Program-made: the position numbers and the translations under genes
NCBI GenBank assembly: GCA_937928195.1
Contig: CALEYZ010000198.1
Coordinates: 1-36,221 of the forward strand
Direction: 5' to 3'
DNA length: 36,221 nucleotides
Origin: an uncultured Limnohabitans sp.
GTDB lineage: Bacteria > Pseudomonadota > Gammaproteobacteria > Burkholderiales > Burkholderiaceae_C
Shown: positions 20,979-29,246 of the stretch, one piece after another
How the letters are laid out: each line of letters starts with the position of its first letter
Position numbering within the stretch: the stretch's first letter is position 1
The notes under the pieces: model-generated
The model's input: only the letters and a program-made list of their open reading frames with translations
What the model was told of the DNA's origin: nothing
The model's database searches: none

Positions 20979-22103
20979 TCAGTTAGGCACTTTGCCTTCC
21001 ACGCCTTTGACGTAGAACTTGATGCCACCCAAGAACTTGTCATCAGCGACAGCGTCTTTGGCCAACACTTCTTTGCCATCAGAGCCCATGATAGGACCCT
21101 TCCAGATCACGAAGCTGCCGTCTTTCAAACCAGCTTTCACTTCGTCTACTTTCTTCTTGACATCTTCAGGCACATCAGCGGCCACAGACACCATGTCAAT
21201 GGCGCCTTCTTTCACACCCCACCAGCTTTGGCCAGTTGACCATTTGCCTTCAAGGGCTTCACCCACGGCCTTGATGTAGTAAGGACCCCAGTTGATGACA
21301 GCGGAACCCAAGTGAGCCTTAGGACCGTATGCGGTCATGTCAGAATCCCAACCGAAGGCGCGCTTGCCCAATTTTTCGGCAGTTTGCAACACGGCAGGTG
21401 AGTCAGTGTTTTGCATCAAAACGTCAGCGCCGCCATTGATCAAGGCAGTGGCTGCTTCTGTTTCTTTTGGTGGGTTGAACCAGTCGTTGACCCACACCAC
21501 TTTGGTCTTCACTTTGGGATTGACCGACTGTGCACCCAATGTGAAGGAGTTGATGTTGCGGATCACTTCAGGAATTGGGATGGAAGCCACAACGCCCAAG
21601 GTGTTGGACTTGGTCATCTTGCCTGCAATCACGCCAGCCATGTAAGCACCTTCGTAGGTACGGCTGTCGTAGGTGCGCATGTTCTCGGCTGTTTTGTAAC
21701 CGGTGGCATGTTCAAACTTGATGTCCTTGCTATCAGCAGCCACTTTCAACATGGGTTCCATGTAACCAAAGGTGGTACCAAAAATCAGCTTGTTGCCTTG
21801 GCCAGCCAAGTCACGGAAGACGCGCTCTGCGTCGGCACTTTCAGGCACTTTTTCTACAAAGCTGGTGACAATTTTGTCGCCAAATTGTTTTTCAACAGCC
21901 TTGCGAGCGTTGTCGTGTGCAAATGTCCAGCCACCATCGCCCACAGGGCCAACGTAGGCAAACGCTACTTTCAAAGGTTCAGCTTTGGCTGCAGGGGCTG
22001 CAGGGGCGGCTTCTTCCTTCTTACCGCAAGCTGCCAAAACGGCAGCAGCAGCCAAAGAAATCGCGGCGATTTTAAGAACCGATCGCTTGTTCAGAACTGT
22101 CAT
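20979..22103 (-). CDS. BMP-family substrate-binding lipoprotein of the ABC transporter
   Basis: A 374-residue membrane-anchored binding protein of the PnrA/BMP family. The signal (MTVLNKRSVLKIAAISLAAA) ends in lipobox L-A-A-C-G, followed by a flexible K-K-E-E-A-A-P-A-A-P linker. The core shows V-A-F-A-Y-V-G-P-V-G-D-G-G-W-T-F-A-H-D, F-G-T-T-F-G-Y-M-E-P, Y-E-G-A-Y-M-A-G-V-I-A-G, S-I-P-I-P-E-V-I-R and a well-conserved G-W-D-S-D-M-T-A-Y-G-P. It lies 42 nt after the second permease with AAAGGAAA before its ATG, so it is the last gene of the transporter operon. Placement beside purine-degradation genes suggests a purine nucleoside or base ligand; known family members bind such ligands, but the specificity here is inference. 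Confidence 0.93.
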   Translation of the reverse strand: MTVLNKRSVLKIAAISLAAAAVLAACGKKEEAAPAAPAAKAEPLKVAFAYVGPVGDGGWTFAHDNARKAVEKQFGDKIVTSFVEKVPESADAERVFRDLAGQGNKLIFGTTFGYMEPMLKVAADSKDIKFEHATGYKTAENMRTYDSRTYEGAYMAGVIAGKMTKSNTLGVVASIPIPEVIRNINSFTLGAQSVNPKVKTKVVWVNDWFNPPKETEAATALINGGADVLMQNTDSPAVLQTAEKLGKRAFGWDSDMTAYGPKAHLGSAVINWGPYYIKAVGEALEGKWSTGQSWWGVKEGAIDMVSVAADVPEDVKKKVDEVKAGLKDGSFVIWKGPIMGSDGKEVLAKDAVADDKFLGGIKFYVKGVEGKVPN

Positions 22104-22145
22104 GAAATTTCCTTTATGGATGAACAGGGTTGCACGAAAAAAACA

Positions 22146-23066
22146 TTATGAACCGGGATGGAAGGGTTTGCCTAGTGAAGCCGGCATGTTGATCCGAATC
22201 CAGGCTGGATTTCGCGAGATCAAAGCCAGCACCACGATGGTGGCCACATAAGGCAATGCCGTGAGCCACTGGCTGGGCACTTGAACACCCAAACCTTGCA
22301 AATGAAACTGAAGCATGGTGACCCCACCAAACAGATAGGCACCAAGCAAAATACGCGCCGGCCGCCACGTGGCAAACGTGGTCAACGCCAAAGCGATCCA
22401 ACCTTTGCCAGCCACCATGCCCTCAACCCAGAGGGGCGTGTAGGCAATGGAGATGTAGGCGCCCGACAAGCCACACAGAGCGCCACCCGCAATGACCGCA
22501 TAAAAACGAATGCGACGCACCGAATAGCCCAGTGCATGCGCCGATTCGGGGGATTCACCCACCGAACGGAGCACCAAACCTGTGCGAGTTTTGTAGAAGA
22601 ACCACATCATGCCAAAGACCAAGGCGATGACGCCATACACCAAAGGATGCTGCTTAAAAAACGCCGAGCCCAGCAAAGGAATATCGGCCAAAAATGGAAT
22701 TTCAAAGCTGGGGCGCTGAGGCAGCTTTTCTTGCACATAGCCAATGCCCACAAAGGCTGAGAAACCCACACCAAACAAACTGAGCGCCAGGCCCGTGGCG
22801 TATTGGTTGGTGCTGAGGTAAATGACCAAGGCCCCAAAAATAGCTGCCAGCAAAGCGCCAGCGCCCATGCCCGCCAAGAAACCCAAGACGTCGCTGCCGG
22901 TATGCACCACCGTGGCAAAGCCAGCAATGGCTGCACAGAGCATGAGGCCTTCGGCCCCCAAATTCACCACACCCGCTTTTTCATTGATCAGCAAGCCCAA
23001 TGCGGCAATGGCCAGCACCGTACCTGCATTCAGAGTGGCCGCAACCAGCAGTGCGTACGATTCCAT
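22146..23066 (-). CDS. ABC transporter permease (BMP/nucleoside type), second subunit
   Basis: A 306-residue inner-membrane permease with about eight or nine hydrophobic segments, of the branched-chain/ribose-like permease fold. It shows I-N-E-K-A-G-V-V-N-L-G-A-E-G-L-M-L near the N-terminus and the coupling-loop region L-R-S-V-G-E-S-P-E-S-A-H-A-L-G-Y. These match the YufQ/NupQ-type subunit of purine-nucleoside ABC transporters. The start at 23066 overlaps the preceding stop by one base (TGATG) and has a strong GGAGAG; an in-frame codon 51 nt upstream is rejected. It forms a heterodimer with the permease encoded upstream. Confidence 0.92.
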   Translation of the reverse strand: MESYALLVAATLNAGTVLAIAALGLLINEKAGVVNLGAEGLMLCAAIAGFATVVHTGSDVLGFLAGMGAGALLAAIFGALVIYLSTNQYATGLALSLFGVGFSAFVGIGYVQEKLPQRPSFEIPFLADIPLLGSAFFKQHPLVYGVIALVFGMMWFFYKTRTGLVLRSVGESPESAHALGYSVRRIRFYAVIAGGALCGLSGAYISIAYTPLWVEGMVAGKGWIALALTTFATWRPARILLGAYLFGGVTMLQFHLQGLGVQVPSQWLTALPYVATIVVLALISRNPAWIRINMPASLGKPFHPGS

Positions 23067-24130
23067 CAAACTCTCCTGCTCTGCCAACGCAGGCGATATG
23101 CCACCAAGGTGTCGCAAGCCAATAAGCTGAAAAGCAGCAAGCCTTGGAACACACCCGTGATGGATTTGGGCAAGCCCATGCGCGACTGCGCCAGCTCACC
23201 ACCAATGTAGAACATGCTCATGAGCACTGCTGAGAAAACCATGCCCACCGGATGCAAGCGCCCCACGTAGGCGACGATGATGGCGGCAAATCCATAGCCC
23301 GCTGGCACATAGGGCGTTAATTGACCTAAAGGGCCCGCCACTTCCAGTGCACCAGCCAAACCAGCCGCACCACCCGACACCAGCAATGCGGTCCACAAAG
23401 CTTTGCGCGAAGAGAACCCCGCATATCGCGCGGCCGCAGGTGCCAAGCCACCCACTTGCTGCGCAAAGCCTGCGCGTGTTCTGAACAAAAAGATCCACAC
23501 GCCCGCCACGCCTACCAAGGCCAAGATCAGGCCGACACTGACACGAGAACCCGCCATGAGCCTTGGGATTTGGGTCACAGCCTCAAATGTTTTGGTTTGT
23601 GGAAAGTTATACCCCGCTGGGTCTTTCCAAGGGCCGTAGACCAAATAGCCCAGCACCATGTCGGCCACATAGACCAGCATCAGGCTGACCAAAATTTCGT
23701 TCGCATGAAATTTGTCTTTGAGCCAAGCGGTGATGGATGCCCAAAACATGCCACCTGCCACGCCCGCCAACAGCACTGCCGCCACAATCCAGCGCCCTGT
23801 GTCTTTGTCGGCCAGCATGGCCACGCCGCCAGCGGCCACTGCGCCAATGACAAATTGCCCCTCTGCGCCAATGTTCCAAACATTAGAGCGGTAGCAAACC
23901 GCCAGCCCCAAGGCAATGACCAGCAAGGGGGTGGCTTTGACCATCAACTCGCCCAAGGCGTAGGCGGACTTGAGAGGCTCCCAGAAGAACATTTGCAAAC
24001 CCCGCACGGGGTCTTTGCCCAGCAACACGAACAAGCCAATGCCCAACATCACGGTGATGGCCAAAGCCAAAACAGGCGATGCAAAACGCCATACCTTGGA
24101 CTCTTGTGGTCGCAATTCAAGCTTGAGCAT
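23066..24130 (-). CDS. ABC transporter permease (BMP/nucleoside type), first subunit
   Basis: A 354-residue membrane permease with a short cytoplasmic N-terminus (MLKLELRPQESKVW) and about nine hydrophobic segments. Family features are L-V-I-A-L-G-L-A-V-C-Y-R-S-N-V-W-N-I-G-A-E-G-Q-F, the loop F-H-A-N-E-I-L-V-S-L-M-L, and G-Y-G-F-A-A-I-I-V-A-Y-V-G-R-L-H-P-V-G (YufP/NupP type). The start at 24130 has GGGAGG before it and overlaps the ATPase gene by 14 nt; the in-frame codon 18 nt further up is less likely. It pairs with the second permease and the double ATPase. Confidence 0.92.
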   Translation of the reverse strand: MLKLELRPQESKVWRFASPVLALAITVMLGIGLFVLLGKDPVRGLQMFFWEPLKSAYALGELMVKATPLLVIALGLAVCYRSNVWNIGAEGQFVIGAVAAGGVAMLADKDTGRWIVAAVLLAGVAGGMFWASITAWLKDKFHANEILVSLMLVYVADMVLGYLVYGPWKDPAGYNFPQTKTFEAVTQIPRLMAGSRVSVGLILALVGVAGVWIFLFRTRAGFAQQVGGLAPAAARYAGFSSRKALWTALLVSGGAAGLAGALEVAGPLGQLTPYVPAGYGFAAIIVAYVGRLHPVGMVFSAVLMSMFYIGGELAQSRMGLPKSITGVFQGLLLFSLLACDTLVAYRLRWQSRRV

Positions 24131-25637
24131 GGTCCTCCCACAGGCCACTCATCCACTCACCAATTTGAGCCACCGTGGCCGCTTTGCGATCGATGGAAGG
24201 CGACAACTTGCCATTGGCCATGACGTAGAGTCGGTCGCAGATTTCAAACAACTCGTCCAACTCTTCGCTGACCACCAGCACAGCACATCCGGCATCGCGC
24301 AAGGCCAATAGCGCACCGCGAATTTGCGCCGCAGCCCCAACGTCCACCCCCCACGTGGGCTGCGACACCAAGAGCACCTTGGGCTTGGCATCGATTTCTC
24401 GGCCGACGATGAATTTTTGCAAATTGCCACCCGACAAAGACTGTGCAGAAGCCTGGGTGCCGTTGGCTTTGACTTTGAATTGGTCGATGATTTTTTGAGC
24501 TTGTGCTTGCAGCACTGGGGTGTGAATCCAGCCACTTTGAGAAATGGCTTCACCGCGCGTGAGCAACATGTTTTGCGCCAGGCTGAGGGAAGGGACCGCG
24601 CCGCGACCGAGGCGTTCTTCGGGCACAAAATGCAGTCCCGCATCACGCCTTTCAGCGGGACCCGACTGCCCTACGGCCACGCCCTCCAGTTCAATCGACG
24701 GCGCATGCGCGCGCATGTCTTCGCCCGACAAGGCATACAACAATTCCCTTTGGCCATTGCCAGAAACGCCCGCGATGCCCACCACCTCGCCCGCGCGAAC
24801 TTGCAAGTTCACTTGAGACAAGTCCACGCCAAACTGGTCTTCCTTGGGCAAGGACAGGTTTTTCACTTCAAACAAGACGGCACCCGGAAGGCGATCTTGG
24901 TAAGTCAAAGCCGGCGGCTCTGCACCAATCATCAAGCGACTGAGCGATGCATTGGATTCTTGACGAGGATCACAAACACCCGTCACTTCGCCCGCACGCA
25001 GGACTGTACATGCGGTGCACAGCTCGCGGATTTCATGCAATTTGTGACTGATGTAGAGCAAGCTACAACCTTGACTGACCAGCTTTTTGAGCACCACAAA
25101 AAGCTTGTCAACAGCTTGAGGCGTGAGCACCGAGGTAGGCTCGTCCAAAATCAACAGCTTAGGCTCCGTGAGCAAGGCGCGAATGATTTCCACCCGCTGC
25201 ATTTCACCCACACTCAAAGTGTGAACGGGACGTGAGGGGTCAATGTCCAGGCCATATTCGGCCGCCTTCAAGCTGATGCGTTCGCTGACCTCAGCAAGCT
25301 GCAGCGACTTGTCCAAACCCAGCCAAACATTTTCGGCCACGCTGAGGGTGTCAAACAAACTGAAGTGTTGGAACACCATGCTGATGCCCAAGGCTCTGGC
25401 CTGCTGGGGGTTGCGAATGTGGACGGGCTGGCCGTTGTGTTGAATCTCCCCCTCATCTGGCTTCACTGAGCCATAGATGATTTTCATGAGGGTTGATTTG
25501 CCAGCGCCGTTTTCACCTAAAACAGCATGCGCTTCGCCCGGCTTGACTGACAGGGACACCGAGCGATTGGCCACCACACCGGGGTATCGCTTGGTTATGT
25601 TTGAAAGTGACAGTCGCGCTGGCTCAGGGGAATGCAT
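24117..25637 (-). CDS. ABC transporter ATPase with two nucleotide-binding domains
   Basis: A 506-residue cytoplasmic ATPase energising the BMP-type transporter. The first domain has Walker A G-E-N-G-A-G-K-S-T (41-49), Q-loop V-F-Q-H-F, signature L-S-V-G-E-M-Q-R, Walker B L-L-I-L-D-E-P-T-S and H-loop I-S-H-K. The second has a degenerate Walker A (G-V-S-G-N-G-Q-R-E, no lysine), signature L-S-G-G-N-L-Q-K and Q-P-T-W-G-V-D-V-G, as is normal for the YufO/sugar-importer type. The ATG at 25637 is preferred over an upstream TTG at 25658; neither has a strong ribosome site. It is the first transporter gene, 70 bp after the Crp/Fnr-like regulator gene on the same strand. Confidence 0.93.
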   Translation of the reverse strand: MHSPEPARLSLSNITKRYPGVVANRSVSLSVKPGEAHAVLGENGAGKSTLMKIIYGSVKPDEGEIQHNGQPVHIRNPQQARALGISMVFQHFSLFDTLSVAENVWLGLDKSLQLAEVSERISLKAAEYGLDIDPSRPVHTLSVGEMQRVEIIRALLTEPKLLILDEPTSVLTPQAVDKLFVVLKKLVSQGCSLLYISHKLHEIRELCTACTVLRAGEVTGVCDPRQESNASLSRLMIGAEPPALTYQDRLPGAVLFEVKNLSLPKEDQFGVDLSQVNLQVRAGEVVGIAGVSGNGQRELLYALSGEDMRAHAPSIELEGVAVGQSGPAERRDAGLHFVPEERLGRGAVPSLSLAQNMLLTRGEAISQSGWIHTPVLQAQAQKIIDQFKVKANGTQASAQSLSGGNLQKFIVGREIDAKPKVLLVSQPTWGVDVGAAAQIRGALLALRDAGCAVLVVSEELDELFEICDRLYVMANGKLSPSIDRKAATVAQIGEWMSGLWEDHAQA

Positions 25638-25707
25638 GGAATTCTCAAAGTTCGACAAATTCTATCGAGCTTTAAGACCCCTAGCCTCCCAAGGAACGTG
25701 AATCTTT

Positions 25708-26334
25708 TTAAATCCCCGCCAGGGACTGCAGACCTGTGGGATCGAGCAGATTCAAAACCCGACCACCGCCACTGATGAGCTTGCGGTCCCGCAAGTGTTT
25801 CAGCACCCTAGAAAAGGTTTCAGGTGCAATGCCCAACTGCGCCGCAATCAGGCGTTTGCGATCTTTCAGAATGACCGCCATGCTGCCCTGCGAATCAGCG
25901 GGTTCGGCATGGCGAAGCAACCATTCGGCAAATCGGGCATCGGCGTCTTTGGCCAATCGACTCACAGCCACTTCGATTTGCTGCCTTTGGGCTTTGGCCA
26001 AATCAAGCATGAGGGTGTGCACGGGTTCTGGCAAGTTCTTCAGATGATTTCTAAACTGACCTAAAGGCATGGCTTGGATGGTGACCGCACTTTCGGCCAA
26101 GGCATCGACAGCATGTGCCAGCCCCAACATGGCCGCGGCCGCTTCTAACCAAAAAGGCCCTTCGACCACACCCAGCTGGTGCACCATGACACCGTTTTCG
26201 ATCACACCAAATGCCACACGCCCACTCAGCAAGTGCAATGCCTTGGCCGCGACCTGGCCACGGCGCAGCAACACTGTACCTGCAGGGACGTCTTCTGCGG
26301 GGGTCGGAATGCTTGTGAGAACTCGATTCAACAT
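25708..26334 (-). CDS. Crp/Fnr-family transcriptional regulator without cysteines
   Basis: A 208-residue regulator: an N-terminal cyclic-nucleotide-binding-like beta barrel (about 10-95), a long dimer helix, and a C-terminal winged helix with K-D-R-K-R-L-I-A-A-Q-L-G-I-A-P-E-T-F-S-R-V-L-K-H-L. The recognition helix has E172-x-x-S175-R176, the FNR-type combination that reads TTGAT, not the CRP type. There is no cysteine anywhere, so it cannot hold FNR's iron-sulfur cluster. A DNR/Nnr-like or other ligand sensor is possible. It lies between glycerate kinase and the transporter operon, all on one strand, and an FNR-like box lies just in front of its start. Signal and targets are not known. Confidence 0.88.
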   Translation of the reverse strand: MLNRVLTSIPTPAEDVPAGTVLLRRGQVAAKALHLLSGRVAFGVIENGVMVHQLGVVEGPFWLEAAAAMLGLAHAVDALAESAVTIQAMPLGQFRNHLKNLPEPVHTLMLDLAKAQRQQIEVAVSRLAKDADARFAEWLLRHAEPADSQGSMAVILKDRKRLIAAQLGIAPETFSRVLKHLRDRKLISGGGRVLNLLDPTGLQSLAGI

Positions 26335-26369
26335 GGGGCCGAATTTGCCAGAGGCTTGGCCAGCCCGCG

Positions 26370-26383
26370 TTGACGCAAATCAA
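26370..26383 (-). promoter_or_regulatory. FNR-like box upstream of the Crp/Fnr-family gene
   Basis: Minus strand TTGATTTGCGTCAA matches TTGAT-N4-ATCAA at nine of ten positions. It lies 35 bp before the regulator's ATG, in the 56-bp gap after the glycerate kinase gene, and suggests autoregulation. Confidence 0.5.
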
Positions 26384-26390
26384 TAGTTGG

Positions 26391-27734
26391 TCACAACACC
26401 AAAATGGCTCGAAAGTCGTTGACATTGGTGTGGGTGGGGCCGGAGAACACCAAATCGTTCAATGCTTGGAAATAGCCATAAGCATCGTTGTCTCTGAGAT
26501 GCGCCTCCAAATCGACGCCAGATTGCTGTCCCCGAAGCAAGGTATCGGGTGTCACCATGGCCCCCGCATTGTCTTCAACACCATCAATGCCATCGGTGTC
26601 GGCCGCCAAGGCCCACACACCCGGCTGCCCTTGCAGTCCCATGGCCAAGCCCATGCAGAATTCACCTGCCCGACCGCCACGGCCTTCGCGCTGCTTGCCA
26701 CCTGTTTTGTTGGAGTGGCTGCGGACTGTGACCGTGGTTTCACCACCGCTCAAAATGACACAAGGTTTGACAAAAGGGCTTTTGCCATGCGCGCTGGCAC
26801 GCGCCAAGGCGGCATGAACTTTGCCCACCTCGCGTGATTCACCTTCGATTTCATCGCTCAGGACATAAGCGCGCAAGCCCTTGGATTCGGCCAAGGCAGC
26901 GGCGGCCATGAGGGATTGATGAGGCGTGGCAATCAGATGCACCGAGGAATTTGCAAAGACGGCATCACCGGGTTTCGGTGACTCCCAAACGGCACTTTCC
27001 AAGGCCAGTTTCACCTCACTGGAGATCTCGATGCTGTAGCGCTGCAGGATGTGCAGGGCTTCTTGGCATGTGGTGGCATCGGGCACAGTGGGTCCACTGG
27101 CAATGACGGAAGGATCGTCCCCCGGCACATCGCTGATGGCCAATGTGACCACTTTGGCCGGAGCGCACGCAGCAGCCAGCCGCCCACCTTTGATGCGTGA
27201 CAAGTGCTTGCGCACACAATTCATTTCGCCAATGTTGGCACCACTCTTCAAGAGCGCTTGGTTAATGGCCTGCATTTCGGACAAGTTCAAACCGACTGCA
27301 GGCAAAGTGAGCAGCGCAGAGCCACCGCCAGAGATCAAACACAAGACCAGATCGTCTTTGGTTAAACCCTGTGTGAGTGCCAAAATTTCTTCGGCCGCAG
27401 CCAGACCTGCAGCATCGGGTACTGGGTGGGATGCTTCGATGACTTTCAATCGGGGAACAAGTCCTTGCGGCCGCTCGGGGGTGTGGCCATAGCGTGTCAC
27501 CACCATGCCCGACAAAGGCGCGTCTTGTGGCCACAGTGCTTCGACCGCGTGGGCCATGGCACCTGCTGCTTTACCCGCCCCCAGAACCACCGTCCGACCC
27601 TTGGGCACTTTGGGTAAAAACCCAGGGGTATTTTTCAAAGGCAGGGCACGCGTGACAGCCGCATCGAACAACTGACGCAAGAATGTCCGCGGACTGGCAG
27701 AGATGTCTGGGTGCAATGAATAAGAGGCGCTCAT
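26391..27734 (-). CDS. glycerate 2-kinase, MOFRL family (GckA/TtuD type)
   Basis: A 447-residue cytosolic kinase predicted to phosphorylate D-glycerate at the 2-position. This family is often annotated as hydroxypyruvate reductase (TtuD), but known members are kinases. Seen: G-A-G-K-A-A-G-A-M-A-H-A-V-E near the N-terminus, I-S-G-G-G-S-A-L-L-T-L-P, I-S-D-V-P-G-D-D-P-S-V-I-A-S-G-P-T-V-P-D, and the C-terminal MOFRL domain with L-S-G-G-E-T-T-V-T-V and A-A-D-T-D-G-I-D-G. The ATG at 27734 is chosen over an upstream TTG at 27770. It is divergent from the deaminase gene (59 bp apart, no clear promoter seen). In a purine-degradation island it would assimilate glyoxylate carbon after conversion to glycerate. 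Confidence 0.9.
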   Translation of the reverse strand: MSASYSLHPDISASPRTFLRQLFDAAVTRALPLKNTPGFLPKVPKGRTVVLGAGKAAGAMAHAVEALWPQDAPLSGMVVTRYGHTPERPQGLVPRLKVIEASHPVPDAAGLAAAEEILALTQGLTKDDLVLCLISGGGSALLTLPAVGLNLSEMQAINQALLKSGANIGEMNCVRKHLSRIKGGRLAAACAPAKVVTLAISDVPGDDPSVIASGPTVPDATTCQEALHILQRYSIEISSEVKLALESAVWESPKPGDAVFANSSVHLIATPHQSLMAAAALAESKGLRAYVLSDEIEGESREVGKVHAALARASAHGKSPFVKPCVILSGGETTVTVRSHSNKTGGKQREGRGGRAGEFCMGLAMGLQGQPGVWALAADTDGIDGVEDNAGAMVTPDTLLRGQQSGVDLEAHLRDNDAYGYFQALNDLVFSGPTHTNVNDFRAILVL

Positions 27735-27793
27735 CTTGGGGAGTGTAGTGTCTGGCTGGAATCCAATCAATTTCTTCGTGCAAAATCATTGCC

Positions 27794-29209
27794 ATGACCA
27801 CCTTGCTCATTCACAACGCCCACACCATCGCCACGCTCAACGACGCAGGCGAGGAGCTTCGCAACGCTTCTATTTTTGTCAGAGACAACCGCATCGAGGC
27901 CATTGGCAAGGCCGACAGCCTGCCTCAAACGGCGGATCAGGTGATCAACGCCGAGCACCATGTGGTCATTCCGGGCATGGTCAATACGCACCATCACATG
28001 TGCCAGAGTTTGACGCGCGCCATCCCTGCCGTTCAAAACGCCGAGTTGTTCAGTTGGCTCACGGGCTTGTACCCCATTTGGGCGGGTCTGCAGCCCGACA
28101 TGATTTACGCCAGCACGCAAACCGCCATGGCCGAATTGCTGTTGTCGGGTTGCACCACCAGCAGCGACCATTTGTACATTTACCCCAACGGCGTCAAGCT
28201 GGACGATTGCATCGCCGCTGCGCAAGAGATTGGCATGCGCTTTGTGGCGACACGCGGCAGCATGAGTGTGGGTCAGTCCAAAGGCGGCCTGCCGCCCGAC
28301 CGCGTGGTGGAACAAGAAGACGCTATCTTGAAAGACACGCAGCGCCTGATTGAAACCTACCACGACGCCTCGCATGGCGCCATGACGCAAGTGGCCGTTG
28401 CGCCTTGCTCACCTTTCAGTGTCAGCCAAGACTTGATGCGTTTGTCAGCAGAAATGGCACGTCACTATGGTGTTCGCTTGCACACCCACTTGGCAGAGAA
28501 CGACCACGACATCGCCTACAGTTTGGAAAAATTCAATCGCACGCCCACCCAATATGCCGAAGATCTGGGCTGGTTGGGCGACGACGTTTGGCACGCCCAC
28601 TGCGTCAAGCTGGACGACGAAGGCATTTCACTTTTTGCCGCCACGCGCACAGGCATTGCCCATTGCCCTTGCAGCAACATGCGCTTGGCCAGTGGCATTG
28701 CGCCCATTCGCAAAATGATCGAAGCGGGCGTGCCGGTTGGTTTGGGCGTGGATGGCAGCGCCAGCAACGACGCCGCACACATGGTGAACGAAGCGCGTCA
28801 AGCCATGTTGTTGGCCCGCTTGCGCAAATCGCTTGAAGCCCCGCATGTGAATGCCGATGGCAAAACAGTTTTCGGCTGCGACACGGCACCGATGGAAATG
28901 ACCGCACGCGATGCTTTGCGTTTGGCCACAAGGGGCGGTGCCGAAGTTTTGGGACGCAAAGACATTGGCCAATTGAGTGTGGGTTACTGCGCCGACACGG
29001 CCTTGTTTGACTTACGCAGCCTGAGCTTTGCGGGGGGGGCTGTGCACGATGCGATTGGCAGTTTGATGTTGTGTGCCAGTGCACCGGCTGCTTACACCGT
29101 GGTCAATGGCCGTGTGGTGGTCCGCGAAGGTCAGCTCACGCGCGTCGACTTGGGCAACGTGATTGAACGACACAACAAATTTGCTGTACAGCTGGCAGCT
29201 GGGCATTGA
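27794..29209 (+). CDS. 8-oxoguanine deaminase-like amidohydrolase
   Basis: A 471-residue zinc amidohydrolase of the cytosine/guanine deaminase group. Metal and catalytic residues are visible: T-H-H-H-M (His66 and His68), H-T-H-L-A-E (metal His and catalytic Glu), H-A-H-C-V-K and G-L-G-V-D-G-S-A-S-N-D (metal Asp). The N-terminus (L-L-I-H-N-A-H-T-I-A-T-L) and V-N-T-H-H-H-M-C-Q-S fit enzymes annotated as 8-oxoguanine deaminase, which convert 8-oxoguanine to urate. Other options are guanine deaminase or an atrazine-type hydrolase. The xanthine dehydrogenase/urate oxidase neighbourhood favours a product entering at urate or xanthine. No clear ribosome site precedes the ATG. It converges on puuD. 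Confidence 0.85.
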   Translation: MTTLLIHNAHTIATLNDAGEELRNASIFVRDNRIEAIGKADSLPQTADQVINAEHHVVIPGMVNTHHHMCQSLTRAIPAVQNAELFSWLTGLYPIWAGLQPDMIYASTQTAMAELLLSGCTTSSDHLYIYPNGVKLDDCIAAAQEIGMRFVATRGSMSVGQSKGGLPPDRVVEQEDAILKDTQRLIETYHDASHGAMTQVAVAPCSPFSVSQDLMRLSAEMARHYGVRLHTHLAENDHDIAYSLEKFNRTPTQYAEDLGWLGDDVWHAHCVKLDDEGISLFAATRTGIAHCPCSNMRLASGIAPIRKMIEAGVPVGLGVDGSASNDAAHMVNEARQAMLLARLRKSLEAPHVNADGKTVFGCDTAPMEMTARDALRLATRGGAEVLGRKDIGQLSVGYCADTALFDLRSLSFAGGAVHDAIGSLMLCASAPAAYTVVNGRVVVREGQLTRVDLGNVIERHNKFAVQLAAGH

Positions 29210-29246
29210 GCCGCAACAAGCCAACAGCAGACAGCTCAGTAGCACC

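Noticed and set aside
23456..24223. 255-residue open frame antisense to the first ABC permease
   Set aside because: The minus-strand permease is well supported by motifs and gene overlaps; the antisense frame is rich in His/Gln as expected of a shadow frame.
24324..25235. 303-residue open frame antisense to the ABC ATPase
   Set aside because: It overlaps conserved ATPase motifs on the other strand and shows no family features.
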